NCBI GenBank assembly: GCA_023409955.1
Contig: JAEYQQ010000005.1
Span: forward strand, 1-23,678
Length of the DNA: 23,678 nucleotides
Direction of reading: 5' to 3'
From: Bacillota bacterium
Lineage (GTDB): Bacteria > Bacillota > Clostridia > Christensenellales > Aristaeellaceae
The position numbers and the translations under genes were made by a program. Position 1 is the first letter of the stretch. Each line of letters opens with the position of its first letter. Positions 6,823 to 14,041 of this stretch are shown here, in pieces. The notes beneath the pieces were generated by a model, which was given only the letters and a program-made list of their open reading frames with translations, had not been told where the DNA came from and did no database searches.

Positions 6823-7347
6823 TTATATCATATCCCCAGCCATGATCCGTATGTTCTCCGGTGCTTCACCGCTGTGGGCAGCTGCAACAGTGAGTATCAT
6901 TGAAGCCTCCGTTTGGGTCAGCTCCTTTTTTTCCACCAGCACAGTGACAGCCCCACGCTGGACCACAGCAACACATGGTGCAAGGCCTGCCCCGGTCAGC
7001 GCCCCTTCAATGGCAAGCTCGTTCTCGCGGCAGCGGATAACTTCCATTAGTTCATCATGGGCTTGGTCCCGGGCTGTTTGATCCACTTGAGCATTGGCAG
7101 CCAGCGTTTCCAATGCCGCCATATCCTCCTTGCGTGTGGCCTCCCTTTTTTCCTGGTATGCAGCCAAAGGCGTCTTGATAACCGTTACAGTTGGAGTGGC
7201 GTTCACGCCGGCTGTTCTGCTCATAGGAAGGGATACCATTTTTGAACCGGTCAGCTGATACTGGTTCCACATATACGATCCTGCCAGCGTCAGCAATAGC
7301 ACACTTAAGAAAATGAGGTTTCGGTACTTTTTGAAAAATGACATCAT
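6823..7347 (-). CDS. spoIIIAH: Stage III sporulation protein AH (SpoIIIAH)
   Basis: The protein is 174 residues with a short cytoplasmic N-terminus, one membrane helix (LIFLSVLLLTLAGSYMWNQ, about residues 11-29), a variable linker, and a C-terminal helical/beta region from about residue 75. That region contains EELMEV-like DELMEVIRCRENELAIEGAL and TQTEASMILTVAAAHSGEAPENIRIM. This last part is the ring-forming domain that pairs with forespore SpoIIQ across the engulfment space. It is shorter than the Bacillus protein (about 218), mostly in the linker. The ATG at 7347 follows AAAGGAGG. It is the last gene of the operon, 13 nt after spoIIIAG. Confidence 0.92.
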   Translation of the reverse strand: MMSFFKKYRNLIFLSVLLLTLAGSYMWNQYQLTGSKMVSLPMSRTAGVNATPTVTVIKTPLAAYQEKREATRKEDMAALETLAANAQVDQTARDQAHDELMEVIRCRENELAIEGALTGAGLAPCVAVVQRGAVTVLVEKKELTQTEASMILTVAAAHSGEAPENIRIMAGDMI

Positions 7348-7360
7348 GAGTTATCCTCCT

Positions 7361-7756
7361 TTACTTGGGTTGTGTAGCACCCATGGGAAATACCTGAACA
7401 GACTGTTGGTCAAGCCCCAGCAAAGTCTGCATGGCACGCATCAGCATCAGCCGTACTTCCACCTTGTTTGCACCCTCAGCCACCACTACAGCCCCTACAG
7501 GAACGGCATTATTACCGGAGCCTCCCCACACACTTTGCGTTTCCTGCCCGTAATAGATCGACACCTCCACTTTTCCGCACCCCTCCATGGCTGACAGCAC
7601 TTGGGAAATACGTTTTTCCACCGCATTTTGGCCGCCGCTCATATCAAAATCCGTTAAGAGCAGCGCACCGGATAAGGCGAGCAGCAGCACCAGTACCAGC
7701 CATTGTCCATGCTTCTTTTCCTTCCATTTTTCCCATAGGGCCTTCAGGCTTTTCAT
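7361..7756 (-). CDS. spoIIIAG: Stage III sporulation protein AG (SpoIIIAG)
   Basis: The protein is 131 residues with a basic N-terminus (MKSLKALWEKWKEKKHGQ), one membrane helix (WLVLVLLLALSGALLLT), and an extracytoplasmic part. That part contains EKRISQVLSAMEGCGKVEVSIYYG, a Gly/Val-rich insert (VWGGSGNNAVPVGAVVVAEGA) and the closing VRLMLMRAMQTLLGLDQQSVQVFPM. This is the SpoIIIAG ring-building-motif pattern; the protein forms a large ring in the mother-cell membrane as part of the feeding-tube channel. It is shorter than in Bacillus (about 229). It overlaps the spoIIIAF stop by 4 nt (ATGA), implying coupled translation. Confidence 0.92.
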   Translation of the reverse strand: MKSLKALWEKWKEKKHGQWLVLVLLLALSGALLLTDFDMSGGQNAVEKRISQVLSAMEGCGKVEVSIYYGQETQSVWGGSGNNAVPVGAVVVAEGANKVEVRLMLMRAMQTLLGLDQQSVQVFPMGATQPK

Positions 7757-8268
7757 GGTACCGTCCCTCCCGCCTTCACAAAAATCACATCATCCGATAT
7801 AGACAGTGCTTTTGACACCTGTTCTTTCAATACTTGAAAATCTTCCTGCACAATTCCGCCGCCAGAAAACGCCGAGACAGCTGCCGCTTGCGATGTGAGC
7901 CTTAAAGACGTGATCTCCCCATCATAGGATAGCTCCGCCCATGCATCAATGTCGTTGTATCCTGCCTTGCTTGCCGCCATTTGGGCGGCATCTTCTACCT
8001 GCCTTTTCAGGCTTTGCAGCACGGTATCACGGTAGCTGCCCGGTATCTTGATGACAGCCAATTCTGTTTTTTGCTGCTGTCGGGCAATACCTGCGATGTC
8101 CGGCAGGGGCACCTTGATGATCTCCAATAACGATGTGACTATGGTGAGCATCATTAAAAGCCCAATGACCATCCGCCCGGCTTTTCTAATTCCGCTATCT
8201 GGCAGCAAATGCTCAGCCAAAGTGGTTAGTATGCCAAGCACCGCCATCTGCCTTAAAAAGGCATTCAT
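7753..8268 (-). CDS. spoIIIAF: Stage III sporulation protein AF (SpoIIIAF)
   Basis: The protein is 171 residues. Two hydrophobic helices near the N-terminus (MAVLGILTTLAEHLLP and GRMVIGLLMMLTIVTSLLEII) are followed by a soluble helical and beta region. The C-terminal half contains QVEDAAQMAASKAGYNDIDAWA and QVSKALSISDDVIFVKAGG. This matches SpoIIIAF, a membrane component of the mother-cell SpoIIIA-SpoIIQ complex. The ATG at 8268 lies 10 nt after the spoIIIAE stop, with GGGGG and AAAGG just upstream. The end overlaps spoIIIAG by 4 nt. Confidence 0.9.
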   Translation of the reverse strand: MNAFLRQMAVLGILTTLAEHLLPDSGIRKAGRMVIGLLMMLTIVTSLLEIIKVPLPDIAGIARQQQKTELAVIKIPGSYRDTVLQSLKRQVEDAAQMAASKAGYNDIDAWAELSYDGEITSLRLTSQAAAVSAFSGGGIVQEDFQVLKEQVSKALSISDDVIFVKAGGTVP

Positions 8269-8278
8269 CCTTTACCCC

Positions 8279-9418
8279 CTACCTTAACATGACTGTTAGA
8301 TTGCCCACCACAAGCATCTGTGCAATGAGCAGCAGGAACATGGCGCTGATGGACAGTTGAATGATAAACAACAGCATTAGCACATTGGAAAAGTCGTACA
8401 GACAGTCCACAATATTGCTTTCTGCCATGGGCTGCAAAATAGCGGCGCATATTCTGTAAATGAACACCGCGCAAAGTGACTGGATCATGGGCGTTAGGCA
8501 GACGCCTACAAGTACCATCAGCCCTGTGGTACCAAGAGCGTTTTTAATCAATAGCGAGCAGCCTACCAGCGTGTCCACCGTATCTGCAAACATGCCGCCT
8601 ACTATGGGCACAAAGTTGTCAATGGCGTACTTGGCCGTGCGGATGGATACCCCATCCACCGCCGCCGTGCCTAGCCCCTGCACCATGGTGACGCCGATAA
8701 ACACGGTGAAGGATACCCCCAGGGTCCAGTTGGCCATTTGTTTAAACAATGAAGCAAGACGGCTGACATGCAGCTTTTCACTGACATGATCCAGTATGAT
8801 CATTACGGCCGCACCAACGGCAAAGGGCATGGTCACATGACGGACAAGGGAAGTCATGGTGCCGCTGGCCGCCACCACCGCCGGCTGAAAAAATGCCGCA
8901 CTTGCCGTGCCTCCTACCGCTGCAAGCAGCGTCAGCAATAGCGGAAACAGATTCTGCATGGTATTGGACAGCAAATCGATGGTTCTTTGGGCCAAAGCAA
9001 TGTGCTCCGTCAGATCCTGCACCATGAAAACTGCCACCAGCAGAAAACTCACATACCGGCTAATTTCCGCCACAGCATCATTGGCAAAGCCCGCACGCAT
9101 ATGCAAAAGAATTCCGCACAGCACCGCCGGCACCAGTACCCGGGTAATTCGCCAAAGGCTGCCTGTTAAGGCTGCCAGCATACTTTTCCCCAGGGAATCC
9201 ATCAGATTCGAAAAATCCCAAGACATCTCTCCCCGGGCCAGTTTCAATATCGTATCCCTGATGTCGATGTGCTCTGTAGTGATGCTGTCTACTGCCATTT
9301 GAAACTCGTCAATGGACAGGGAATCCAGCACATTTTTCATGCTTTCTTCCATGGATTCCGCTTGCGCCTGCGGGCAAAACAGCCAAAAGGCAATGAGCAG
9401 CCAAATAAGCCGCCTCAC
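8279..9418 (-). CDS. spoIIIAE: Stage III sporulation protein AE (SpoIIIAE)
   Basis: The protein is 379 residues, the largest SpoIIIA membrane protein. A cleavable-looking signal (LIWLLIAFWLFCPQAQA) is followed by a soluble region to about residue 80, then many hydrophobic helices with small-residue-rich segments such as LFPLLLTLLAAVGGTASAAFFQPAVVA and NFVPIVGGMFADTVDTLVGC. These are hallmark SpoIIIAE stretches. It is thought to be the channel or transporter-like core of the complex. The GTG start (9418) follows GGAGG by 7 nt and overlaps the spoIIIAD stop by 4 nt (GTGA). Its length is close to the Bacillus protein. Confidence 0.94.
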   Translation of the reverse strand: MRRLIWLLIAFWLFCPQAQAESMEESMKNVLDSLSIDEFQMAVDSITTEHIDIRDTILKLARGEMSWDFSNLMDSLGKSMLAALTGSLWRITRVLVPAVLCGILLHMRAGFANDAVAEISRYVSFLLVAVFMVQDLTEHIALAQRTIDLLSNTMQNLFPLLLTLLAAVGGTASAAFFQPAVVAASGTMTSLVRHVTMPFAVGAAVMIILDHVSEKLHVSRLASLFKQMANWTLGVSFTVFIGVTMVQGLGTAAVDGVSIRTAKYAIDNFVPIVGGMFADTVDTLVGCSLLIKNALGTTGLMVLVGVCLTPMIQSLCAVFIYRICAAILQPMAESNIVDCLYDFSNVLMLLFIIQLSISAMFLLLIAQMLVVGNLTVMLR

Positions 9419-9801
9419 GGCACCACCTCCAGCACCAGGTCCACCAGCGCAACAATAACAGGGGATGCCATAGCAAGAACCAGTACCTTACCGCCCATTT
9501 CCACTTTGGCGGCCAGGCTGTCCTCACCGGCATCCCTGCAAGTTTGAGCGGCAAACTCTGATACGTAAGCGATACCTACCACCTTGAGCAATACCTTCAG
9601 GTAGTCTTGGGCCAGTCCCGCCTTTTGTACCAGCTGATTCATGACCGCCACAACAGCTTGCAGACGGCTAACAGCAAGATAAAACAACAGCACCCCTGCC
9701 GCCATTGCCAAAATGGATGCCATCTCCGGCCTGGACCCACGGATCACCATGGCCAGCAGCGCAGCAGCCACACCCAGGCCGGCAATCTGAAGTATTTCCA
9801 T
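9415..9801 (-). CDS. spoIIIAD: Stage III sporulation protein AD (SpoIIIAD)
   Basis: The protein is 128 residues and almost wholly hydrophobic. It contains MEILQIAGLGVAAALLAMVI, RPEMASILAMAAGVLLFYLAV, YLKVLLKVVGIAYVSEFAAQ with TCRDAGEDSLAAKVEMGGKV, and a last helix VLAMASPVIVALVDLVLEVV. The GI-AY--EF--Q-C-DAGE-SLA-K-E--GK pattern is diagnostic of SpoIIIAD. The ATG at 9801 with GGAG nine nt upstream is preferred to an upstream TTG (9816). It lies 32 nt after spoIIIAC and shares its stop with the start of spoIIIAE. Confidence 0.93.
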   Translation of the reverse strand: MEILQIAGLGVAAALLAMVIRGSRPEMASILAMAAGVLLFYLAVSRLQAVVAVMNQLVQKAGLAQDYLKVLLKVVGIAYVSEFAAQTCRDAGEDSLAAKVEMGGKVLVLAMASPVIVALVDLVLEVVP

Positions 9802-9833
9802 AGGCCCACGCTCCAACGTTATGCTCAGTACAG

Positions 9834-10031
9834 TCAGTACAATTGGAAGATGCTTTTGACACTGGCAAACAACTCAGCCACCAAATTGACCACCATCAGC
9901 AGCACAATGACCAGACCGGCCACTGTGGTAAGCATTGCCATGTCTTCCCGTCCGGTGCGGGTCAGTACCTGGCTGATGACCGATACCATGATCCCGATGC
10001 CCGCTATTTTAAAAAGCAGTTCCACCTGCAT
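9834..10031 (-). CDS. spoIIIAC: Stage III sporulation protein AC (SpoIIIAC)
   Basis: The protein is 65 residues with two membrane helices (LLFKIAGIGIMVSVISQVL and AMLTTVAGLVIVLLMVVNLVAEL) joined by the conserved loop TRTGREDMA. The length and sequence pattern match SpoIIIAC. The real start is the ATG at 10031, with GGAAAGGG upstream. The open frame continues upstream to 10244, but that part overlaps spoIIIAB in another frame and is not coding. It is placed 29 nt after spoIIIAB in standard operon order. Confidence 0.94.
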   Translation of the reverse strand: MQVELLFKIAGIGIMVSVISQVLTRTGREDMAMLTTVAGLVIVLLMVVNLVAELFASVKSIFQLY

Positions 10032-10060
10032 GATGATCTGCCCTTTCCTTCGATATTGAT

Positions 10061-10552
10061 TTACAGCAAGATAAGAAACAGCGCAGCACCACCTGCCAGG
10101 CCCAATCCGCGGTACATCTTGCAGTCCCGCTTGGCCTTCTCGTCCGCCTCCGCCTGTATGACTCGCAGTTGGCCTTGCGCCTGGGCAATGGCAATTCTCC
10201 GTTTTTCCAATGCACCAGTGCCGAGTGCGGAGAAGCAGGCGCAAAGCACTTTTTCCTCCGGCAAATCAGACATCTTTTGAGATGCCTGCCAGGCTTGTGC
10301 TGCCGTAAAGCGAGGGTTTTGTGATAGAGCGCGGGAGAAGGCAACCAAGCGCTTTGCGCATCCCCCGTCGCCCTCCAGCAAAACCACTTCCCGCAAGGGG
10401 ATACCATCCTGAACCAAACGTAGGTCCACCATTTCCAAGCATCTTAACCAATCCGATAGGTTCTCCACCCGGCTCTTCAGCCTGCGGGATGCATCAAAAC
10501 CAAGCATTGCGCATGCTCCGGCCGCAGCAGTGATGCATACCAAGCGGATCAT
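10061..10552 (-). CDS. spoIIIAB: Stage III sporulation protein AB (SpoIIIAB)
   Basis: The protein is 163 residues. It has a hydrophobic N-terminal segment (LVCITAAAGACAMLGF) followed by DASRRLKSRVENLSDWLRCLEMVDLRL, a helical middle part, and a C-terminal membrane helix (LGLAGGAALFLILL). The middle contains LGTGALEKRRIAIAQAQGQLRVIQAEADEKAKRDCKMYRGLGL, which ends as in SpoIIIAB. The fold is related to type II secretion GspF. It starts within the spoIIIAA stop (4-nt overlap), so the ATPase and this partner are translationally coupled. Confidence 0.93.
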   Translation of the reverse strand: MIRLVCITAAAGACAMLGFDASRRLKSRVENLSDWLRCLEMVDLRLVQDGIPLREVVLLEGDGGCAKRLVAFSRALSQNPRFTAAQAWQASQKMSDLPEEKVLCACFSALGTGALEKRRIAIAQAQGQLRVIQAEADEKAKRDCKMYRGLGLAGGAALFLILL

Positions 10553-11448
10553 ACAGCTTTTAGACAGGCATTGCGGAATGCGGTGATCCGCCCCGGCACA
10601 GTCCTGTCCAGGATGACATACAACCCAAAAACCTTCTCTCTCATCAGTGCTCCAAGCGCAGGCCTCTCCAATACCTGATCAATGCTTTGACCATGGACGC
10701 TGGTGATCACCGGTACACCACAGCGCACCGCCTCCAGCACAGCCAGCGCATCCTCCTCTCCACCCAATTCATCTGTTACAAGGCATCCCGGTGCCATGGA
10801 ACGTAAAAGCCATTGCATCCCTACAGACTTTGGGCATCCATCCAGCACGTCGGTATTCCTGCCCACTTTCAGCTGCGGCACTCCGTGAACACAAGCCGCC
10901 AGTTCCCCCCGTTCATCAATCAGGCAGGCCGTCACCGGTTCACGCTGCCCATCCCCTTCTGATAATTGCCGGCAGATATCTCTCAGCAGTGTCGTTTTGC
11001 CTGCGCCTGGGGCACCAATGACCAGTGTACTGACAAGCATGCCATCCGGGTACAGCCGCGGTATAACTTCGTCAGCCGATCCCGGGTATTCCCCTGCAAT
11101 ACGGATGCATAGGGAGGCAATATCCCGAAGTGCTCGTACTTGGCTGCCCTGTGTAAGCACTCTGCCGCACAGCCCCATGCGGTGCCCACCCTTGAGTGTA
11201 ACAAACCCCTGGCGCATTTCCTCTGCCCTGGCATAGAGGGCATGTTCACACAACGCCTCTGCCATTTCCGTTACCTGCTCCCCATTGGGTATATAATTTG
11301 TCTGCTGCATGCCCCTTTCCGTTTTCAGGCTTACCAGTTGATCTGCCCGGATACGGATTTCCCTCAGCGGCCCTGCCGTTTGCAGCGCAAGAGCCAGCTT
11401 CTCCGGCAAGCAGGCGCCCAAATAGGCCGCCGCTTCCTTCCAGTCCAT
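10549..11448 (-). CDS. spoIIIAA: Stage III sporulation protein AA (SpoIIIAA), secretion-type ATPase
   Basis: This is a 299-residue ATPase of the SpoIIIA-SpoIIQ channel, related to type II/IV secretion ATPases. The N-terminal part ends in FVTLKGGHRMGLCGRV, a conserved SpoIIIAA segment. Walker A GAPGAGKTT is at about residues 145-153, Walker B-like CLVTDELGGEED around 223-234, then VRCGVPVITSVHG. The second ATG (11448) is preferred because GGAGG is 7 nt upstream of it; the first ATG (11454) abuts the ribosome site. It is the first gene of the operon, 51 nt after the L,D-transpeptidase stop, with a candidate sigma-E promoter in the gap. Confidence 0.95.
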   Translation of the reverse strand: MDWKEAAAYLGACLPEKLALALQTAGPLREIRIRADQLVSLKTERGMQQTNYIPNGEQVTEMAEALCEHALYARAEEMRQGFVTLKGGHRMGLCGRVLTQGSQVRALRDIASLCIRIAGEYPGSADEVIPRLYPDGMLVSTLVIGAPGAGKTTLLRDICRQLSEGDGQREPVTACLIDERGELAACVHGVPQLKVGRNTDVLDGCPKSVGMQWLLRSMAPGCLVTDELGGEEDALAVLEAVRCGVPVITSVHGQSIDQVLERPALGALMREKVFGLYVILDRTVPGRITAFRNACLKAV

Positions 11449-11465
11449 GGTCATCCCTCCGCCAA

Positions 11466-11494
11466 TCCCTATGATTTCAACATGGAGGTTATAC
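11466..11494 (-). promoter_or_regulatory. Candidate sigma-E promoter of the spoIIIA operon
   Basis: On the minus strand GTATAAC (11488-11494, containing the ATA core) and CATAGGGA (11466-11473, CATA matching, the rest not) are separated by 14 nt. Spacing and position fit sigma-E, the known regulator of spoIIIA. The leader would be only about 11 nt and the start would fall at the edge of the GGAGG ribosome site, which weakens the case. Confidence 0.28.
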
Positions 11495-11499
11495 CTGAT

Positions 11500-12180
11500 T
11501 CACTCAAAGAGAATAATTCCAAGGGCAGCATACAAGGCACTATCCACCTTATCTACATTTGACAGGCCATAGGCCTTGCGTGCCTGCAGGACAGCATAGC
11601 TGGTTGCCGCACCGTATACACCATCGGGATTTCCGGTAGAAAAACCCTGATTTTTCAAACGCTGCTGCACCTCCCGCACATGGCTGGACCGGTCTCCCGG
11701 CACCAATGTGGGCAGATAACTGTCCAAGGCGCCATACGGGCCGCCCTCTATAATTACCTTCGTACCGTTAGGTACCAATCGGTAGAGTTCCTCCGCCGAT
11801 TTGACGTGCATGCGGATACAGCCATGGGATGCATTGGTGCCAATGGATCCGGGCTTATTGGTTCCATGAATGCCATACTGGCCCCAGGGAACGTTCAGCC
11901 CCAGAAACCTGGTACCAAAGCCAGACATCTTGCTGGAAAAACGGCTGTTGATCTGCCATACGCCAAGAGGTGTAGGCGTATCTGAAGTTCCTGTTGCAAT
12001 GGCGTAGGTCTTCAATACCTTTGTCCCTTCGTACAATGTAAGTGATTTTCTTACGATATCGATGTGGATCCACTTTTGCGCAGGCGCCACTGTTGTAGAG
12101 CCCGCCTGTACTGCCGGTCCGGAAGAAACTACTGCAAGGACCAGCGCCAGCACAAGACAGATCAGGGCAATAAGGCGCAT
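11500..12180 (-). CDS. Exported L,D-transpeptidase (YkuD domain) with peptidoglycan-binding domain
   Basis: This 226-residue protein would form or modify 3-3 (L,D) crosslinks in peptidoglycan outside the membrane. A signal peptide (LIALICLVLALVLAVVSS, cleavage likely after AVQA) is followed by the YkuD domain from about residue 36 to 146. The catalytic motif is HGTN (His105) with SHGCIRM (His119, Cys121, Arg123). A peptidoglycan-binding-1 domain follows at about 158-222 (SSHVREVQQRLKNQGFSTG, DGVYGAATSYAVLQ). The ATG at 12180 has AAAGGAGG 7 nt upstream. It is directly upstream of spoIIIAA on the same strand and has a sigma-E-like promoter, suggesting a sporulation role. That role is inferred from context only. 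Confidence 0.9.
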   Translation of the reverse strand: MRLIALICLVLALVLAVVSSGPAVQAGSTTVAPAQKWIHIDIVRKSLTLYEGTKVLKTYAIATGTSDTPTPLGVWQINSRFSSKMSGFGTRFLGLNVPWGQYGIHGTNKPGSIGTNASHGCIRMHVKSAEELYRLVPNGTKVIIEGGPYGALDSYLPTLVPGDRSSHVREVQQRLKNQGFSTGNPDGVYGAATSYAVLQARKAYGLSNVDKVDSALYAALGIILFE

Positions 12181-12210
12181 GCCGACGCCTCCTTTAGCCG
12201 GGAATGTCTA

Positions 12211-12239
12211 ATACTATGCATGAAATCGCCAGCCTATAA
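12211..12239 (-). promoter_or_regulatory. Candidate sigma-E promoter for the L,D-transpeptidase (and spoIIIA read-through)
   Basis: On the minus strand TTATAGG (12233-12239, with the ATA core in register) and CATAGTAT (12211-12218, six of eight to CATACAAT) are 14 nt apart. The predicted start leaves about 24 nt to the ATG, with the ribosome site AAAGGAGG in a normal place. No hairpin terminator separates this gene from spoIIIAA. Confidence 0.42.
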
Positions 12240-12303
12240 CCTCCTCATATCGCAAAGCGTATCTTTGATAAGCGGTTTCAACAACTGATAATTCCCTTTG
12301 TCC

Positions 12304-12336
12304 AAAAAAAGTAGGAGGAGGGCTTCTCCCTCCTCC
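12304..12336 (-). terminator. Rho-independent terminator after hemW
   Basis: The minus strand reads GGAGGAGGG, a 5-nt loop, CCCTCCTCC, then TAC and seven T. The 9-bp GC-rich stem starts 17 nt past the hemW stop and is one of the cleanest terminators in the window. It isolates hemW from the downstream L,D-transpeptidase and spoIIIA genes. Confidence 0.85.
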
Positions 12337-12352
12337 CCATCAGCGCGCCTTA

Positions 12353-13501
12353 TCAATCCATCAGTTCAACCAGTACGGCATTTTGTACATCCATCCCCCG
12401 CCTGGTCAGCCGTAAGTGGTTGTCCCTGTATTCCAATAGTCCTTTTTGAATAAGGACCTTTATCCTAGGTCCGAAAGCAGCCTCAAGTTCCCTGCCATGC
12501 CGGTTCAAAAAATCCTCTCGCGAGACGCCCTTCATCACCCGCAGGCCTAGCATCAGCGTCTCAAACTCCGCTTCCATGTTTGTAACATATTCGTATTCAT
12601 AAGCCGCTTCACTGCCATCATTCATGGCCTGGATGTACGCCTCCAGGTCCGGTGTATTTCCAAAGCGAACGTATGCAGCTTTCTGTTTGTCACAAGGCAT
12701 GCAGCTGTGGGCAGCAGATCCAAGCCCCAGATAATACGCACCTTGCCAATAGCCCAGATTGTGGCGGCATTCCTGCCCTGGCAGTGCAAAGTTGGATATT
12801 TCGTACTGCTCAAACCCAGCTTGCTTTGCAGCCTTGCAGGCATCATCATACATGATTCGCTCAATTTCTTCAGCGGGCAGCGAATATGTTCCTTCAGTAA
12901 CCATATCATGAAGGGGCGTACCTTTTTCCAAAATGAGGCCATACATAGAAAGATGCTCAGGCGATAGCTTCAAGGCTTCCTGCACGGTTTCCCGCCATTC
13001 CTCCAGGGTCTGGCCCGGCAGGCCAAACATCAAATCCAGATTCAAGTTTGTAAACCCAGCCTCCCTGGTCATCCTCACTGATTCTTCCACATTCCCCCAG
13101 CGATGGATACGGCCCAGCAATTTTAGCAAATGTGCTTGGTACGCTTGAACCCCCAGGGACAGGCGGTTTACACCATGATGTCGCAGAACCTGCAGGAATT
13201 CTTTTGTCAGCGTACCTGGATTGGCCTCACAGGTTACCTCCGCCCCAGGCTGCAATGCATATGAATCAAACAAATGATGCAGTAATTCTCCCATCAGGTT
13301 AGCTGGCAAAACAGAGGGCGTTCCTCCGCCAATATAAACTGACGTAACCGGCATCCCTTCACAGATGCGAGCCTGCTTTCTTATTTCATTTTTTACCGCA
13401 TCGCAATATGCTTCCATCCACTCCACCCGTCCGGCACAGGATGCAAAATCACAATAGGCACATTTTCGCCTGCAAAACGGAATGTGCAAATATACTTCCA
13501 T
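12353..13501 (-). CDS. hemW: Radical SAM protein HemW (HemN-like)
   Basis: The 382-residue protein starts MEVYLHIPFCRRKCAYCDF, giving the CX3CX2C iron-sulfur/SAM motif at Cys10, Cys14 and Cys17. It continues with VYIGGGTPSVLP, EANPGT, VNRLSLGVQAY, NLDLMFGLPGQTLEEW and CRHNLGYWQGAYYLGLGSAAHS. These are HemW/HemN-family hallmarks. Short length, the CX2C followed by DF rather than CXC, and the C-terminal HemW domain point to HemW. HemW binds haem and is proposed to act in haem delivery; it is not coproporphyrinogen oxidase, though often labelled so. It has its own promoter and terminator, so it looks monocistronic. Confidence 0.92.
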   Translation of the reverse strand: MEVYLHIPFCRRKCAYCDFASCAGRVEWMEAYCDAVKNEIRKQARICEGMPVTSVYIGGGTPSVLPANLMGELLHHLFDSYALQPGAEVTCEANPGTLTKEFLQVLRHHGVNRLSLGVQAYQAHLLKLLGRIHRWGNVEESVRMTREAGFTNLNLDLMFGLPGQTLEEWRETVQEALKLSPEHLSMYGLILEKGTPLHDMVTEGTYSLPAEEIERIMYDDACKAAKQAGFEQYEISNFALPGQECRHNLGYWQGAYYLGLGSAAHSCMPCDKQKAAYVRFGNTPDLEAYIQAMNDGSEAAYEYEYVTNMEAEFETLMLGLRVMKGVSREDFLNRHGRELEAAFGPRIKVLIQKGLLEYRDNHLRLTRRGMDVQNAVLVELMD

Positions 13502-13535
13502 ACAAAAAGCCTGCCTTTAGTCAAAGTGTGGCTGC

Positions 13536-13564
13536 ATTGTACCATTGTTTTTATAAAAACGCAA
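13536..13564 (-). promoter_or_regulatory. Sigma-A promoter for hemW
   Basis: On the minus strand TTGCGT (13559-13564) and TACAAT (13536-13541) lie 17 nt apart, with an A/T-rich spacer. The -10 matches five of six positions. The predicted start is about 28 nt before the hemW ATG. Confidence 0.5.
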
Positions 13565-13579
13565 AAGTGCGTGCATTTT

Positions 13580-13608
13580 TTCACATAATCATGTATTATA
13601 TGTACATT
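13580..13608 (+). promoter_or_regulatory. Candidate sigma-A promoter for the DUF1622 gene
   Basis: TTCACA (13580-13585, five of six to TTGACA) and TACATT (13603-13608) are separated by 17 nt. The predicted start near 13615 would place the GGAGG at 13619-13623 at the very start of the transcript, supporting the TTG start at 13632 over the ATG at 13617. Confidence 0.38.
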
Positions 13609-13631
13609 ACTTTTATATGGAGGCGAACCAA

Positions 13632-14000
13632 TTGGAGTGGTTGGAAGATGCGGTACATGTCGTTGCTGAGGCAGGCATACTGCTGGTGGAGAGTGCAGGT
13701 ATTTTTGTGGTACTGTTGACGGCAGTAAAGGGCGTGATTGGATATTTTAAAAGAGATCCGCATCTGCGTCTTCGTCTTGCCCAAGGTATTGCATTAGGCC
13801 TGGAATTCAAAATGGGCGGCGAGGTGCTGCGTACCGTTATTGTACGTGATTGGAACGAATTGGCCATCCTGGGAGCGATTATTCTGCTGCGGTGCTTATT
13901 GACCCTCCTGCTGCACTGGGAAATCAAGCATGAGGAAGAACGTTATGAGCGCTGCTTAGCGCCCACCACGGATGAGTTTCCTGTCAAGGAAAATGCATAA
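13632..14000 (+). CDS. DUF1622 family membrane protein
   Basis: The protein is about 122 residues with helices at roughly VHVVAEAGILLVESAGIFVVLLTAVKGVI and ELAILGAIILLRCLLTLLLHWEI. Between them is the conserved LRLRLAQGIALGLEFKMGGEVLRTVIVRDWNEL, the signature of DUF1622 integral membrane proteins of unknown function. I chose the TTG at 13632 because GGAGG lies 8 nt upstream; the in-frame ATG at 13617 contains that same GGAGG inside its own codons. The charged C-terminal tail (KHEEERYERC) is probably cytoplasmic. It is the first gene of the plus-strand group. Confidence 0.83.
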   Translation: MEWLEDAVHVVAEAGILLVESAGIFVVLLTAVKGVIGYFKRDPHLRLRLAQGIALGLEFKMGGEVLRTVIVRDWNELAILGAIILLRCLLTLLLHWEIKHEEERYERCLAPTTDEFPVKENA

Positions 14001-14041
14001 GGACAAAGGCTGATCAGCAATGACGGCCCTGAAGTAAGGAT

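Noticed and set aside
10032..10244. N-terminal extension of the SpoIIIAC frame
   Set aside because: It overlaps spoIIIAB in another frame, is Gly/Arg/Cys-rich and unlike SpoIIIAC. The ATG at 10031 gives the family length of 65 residues.
13617..13631. ATG at 13617 as start of the DUF1622 protein
   Set aside because: It has no ribosome site upstream and contains the GGAGG itself. The TTG at 13632 has GGAGG at 8 nt and fits the predicted transcription start. The ATG is not fully excluded.
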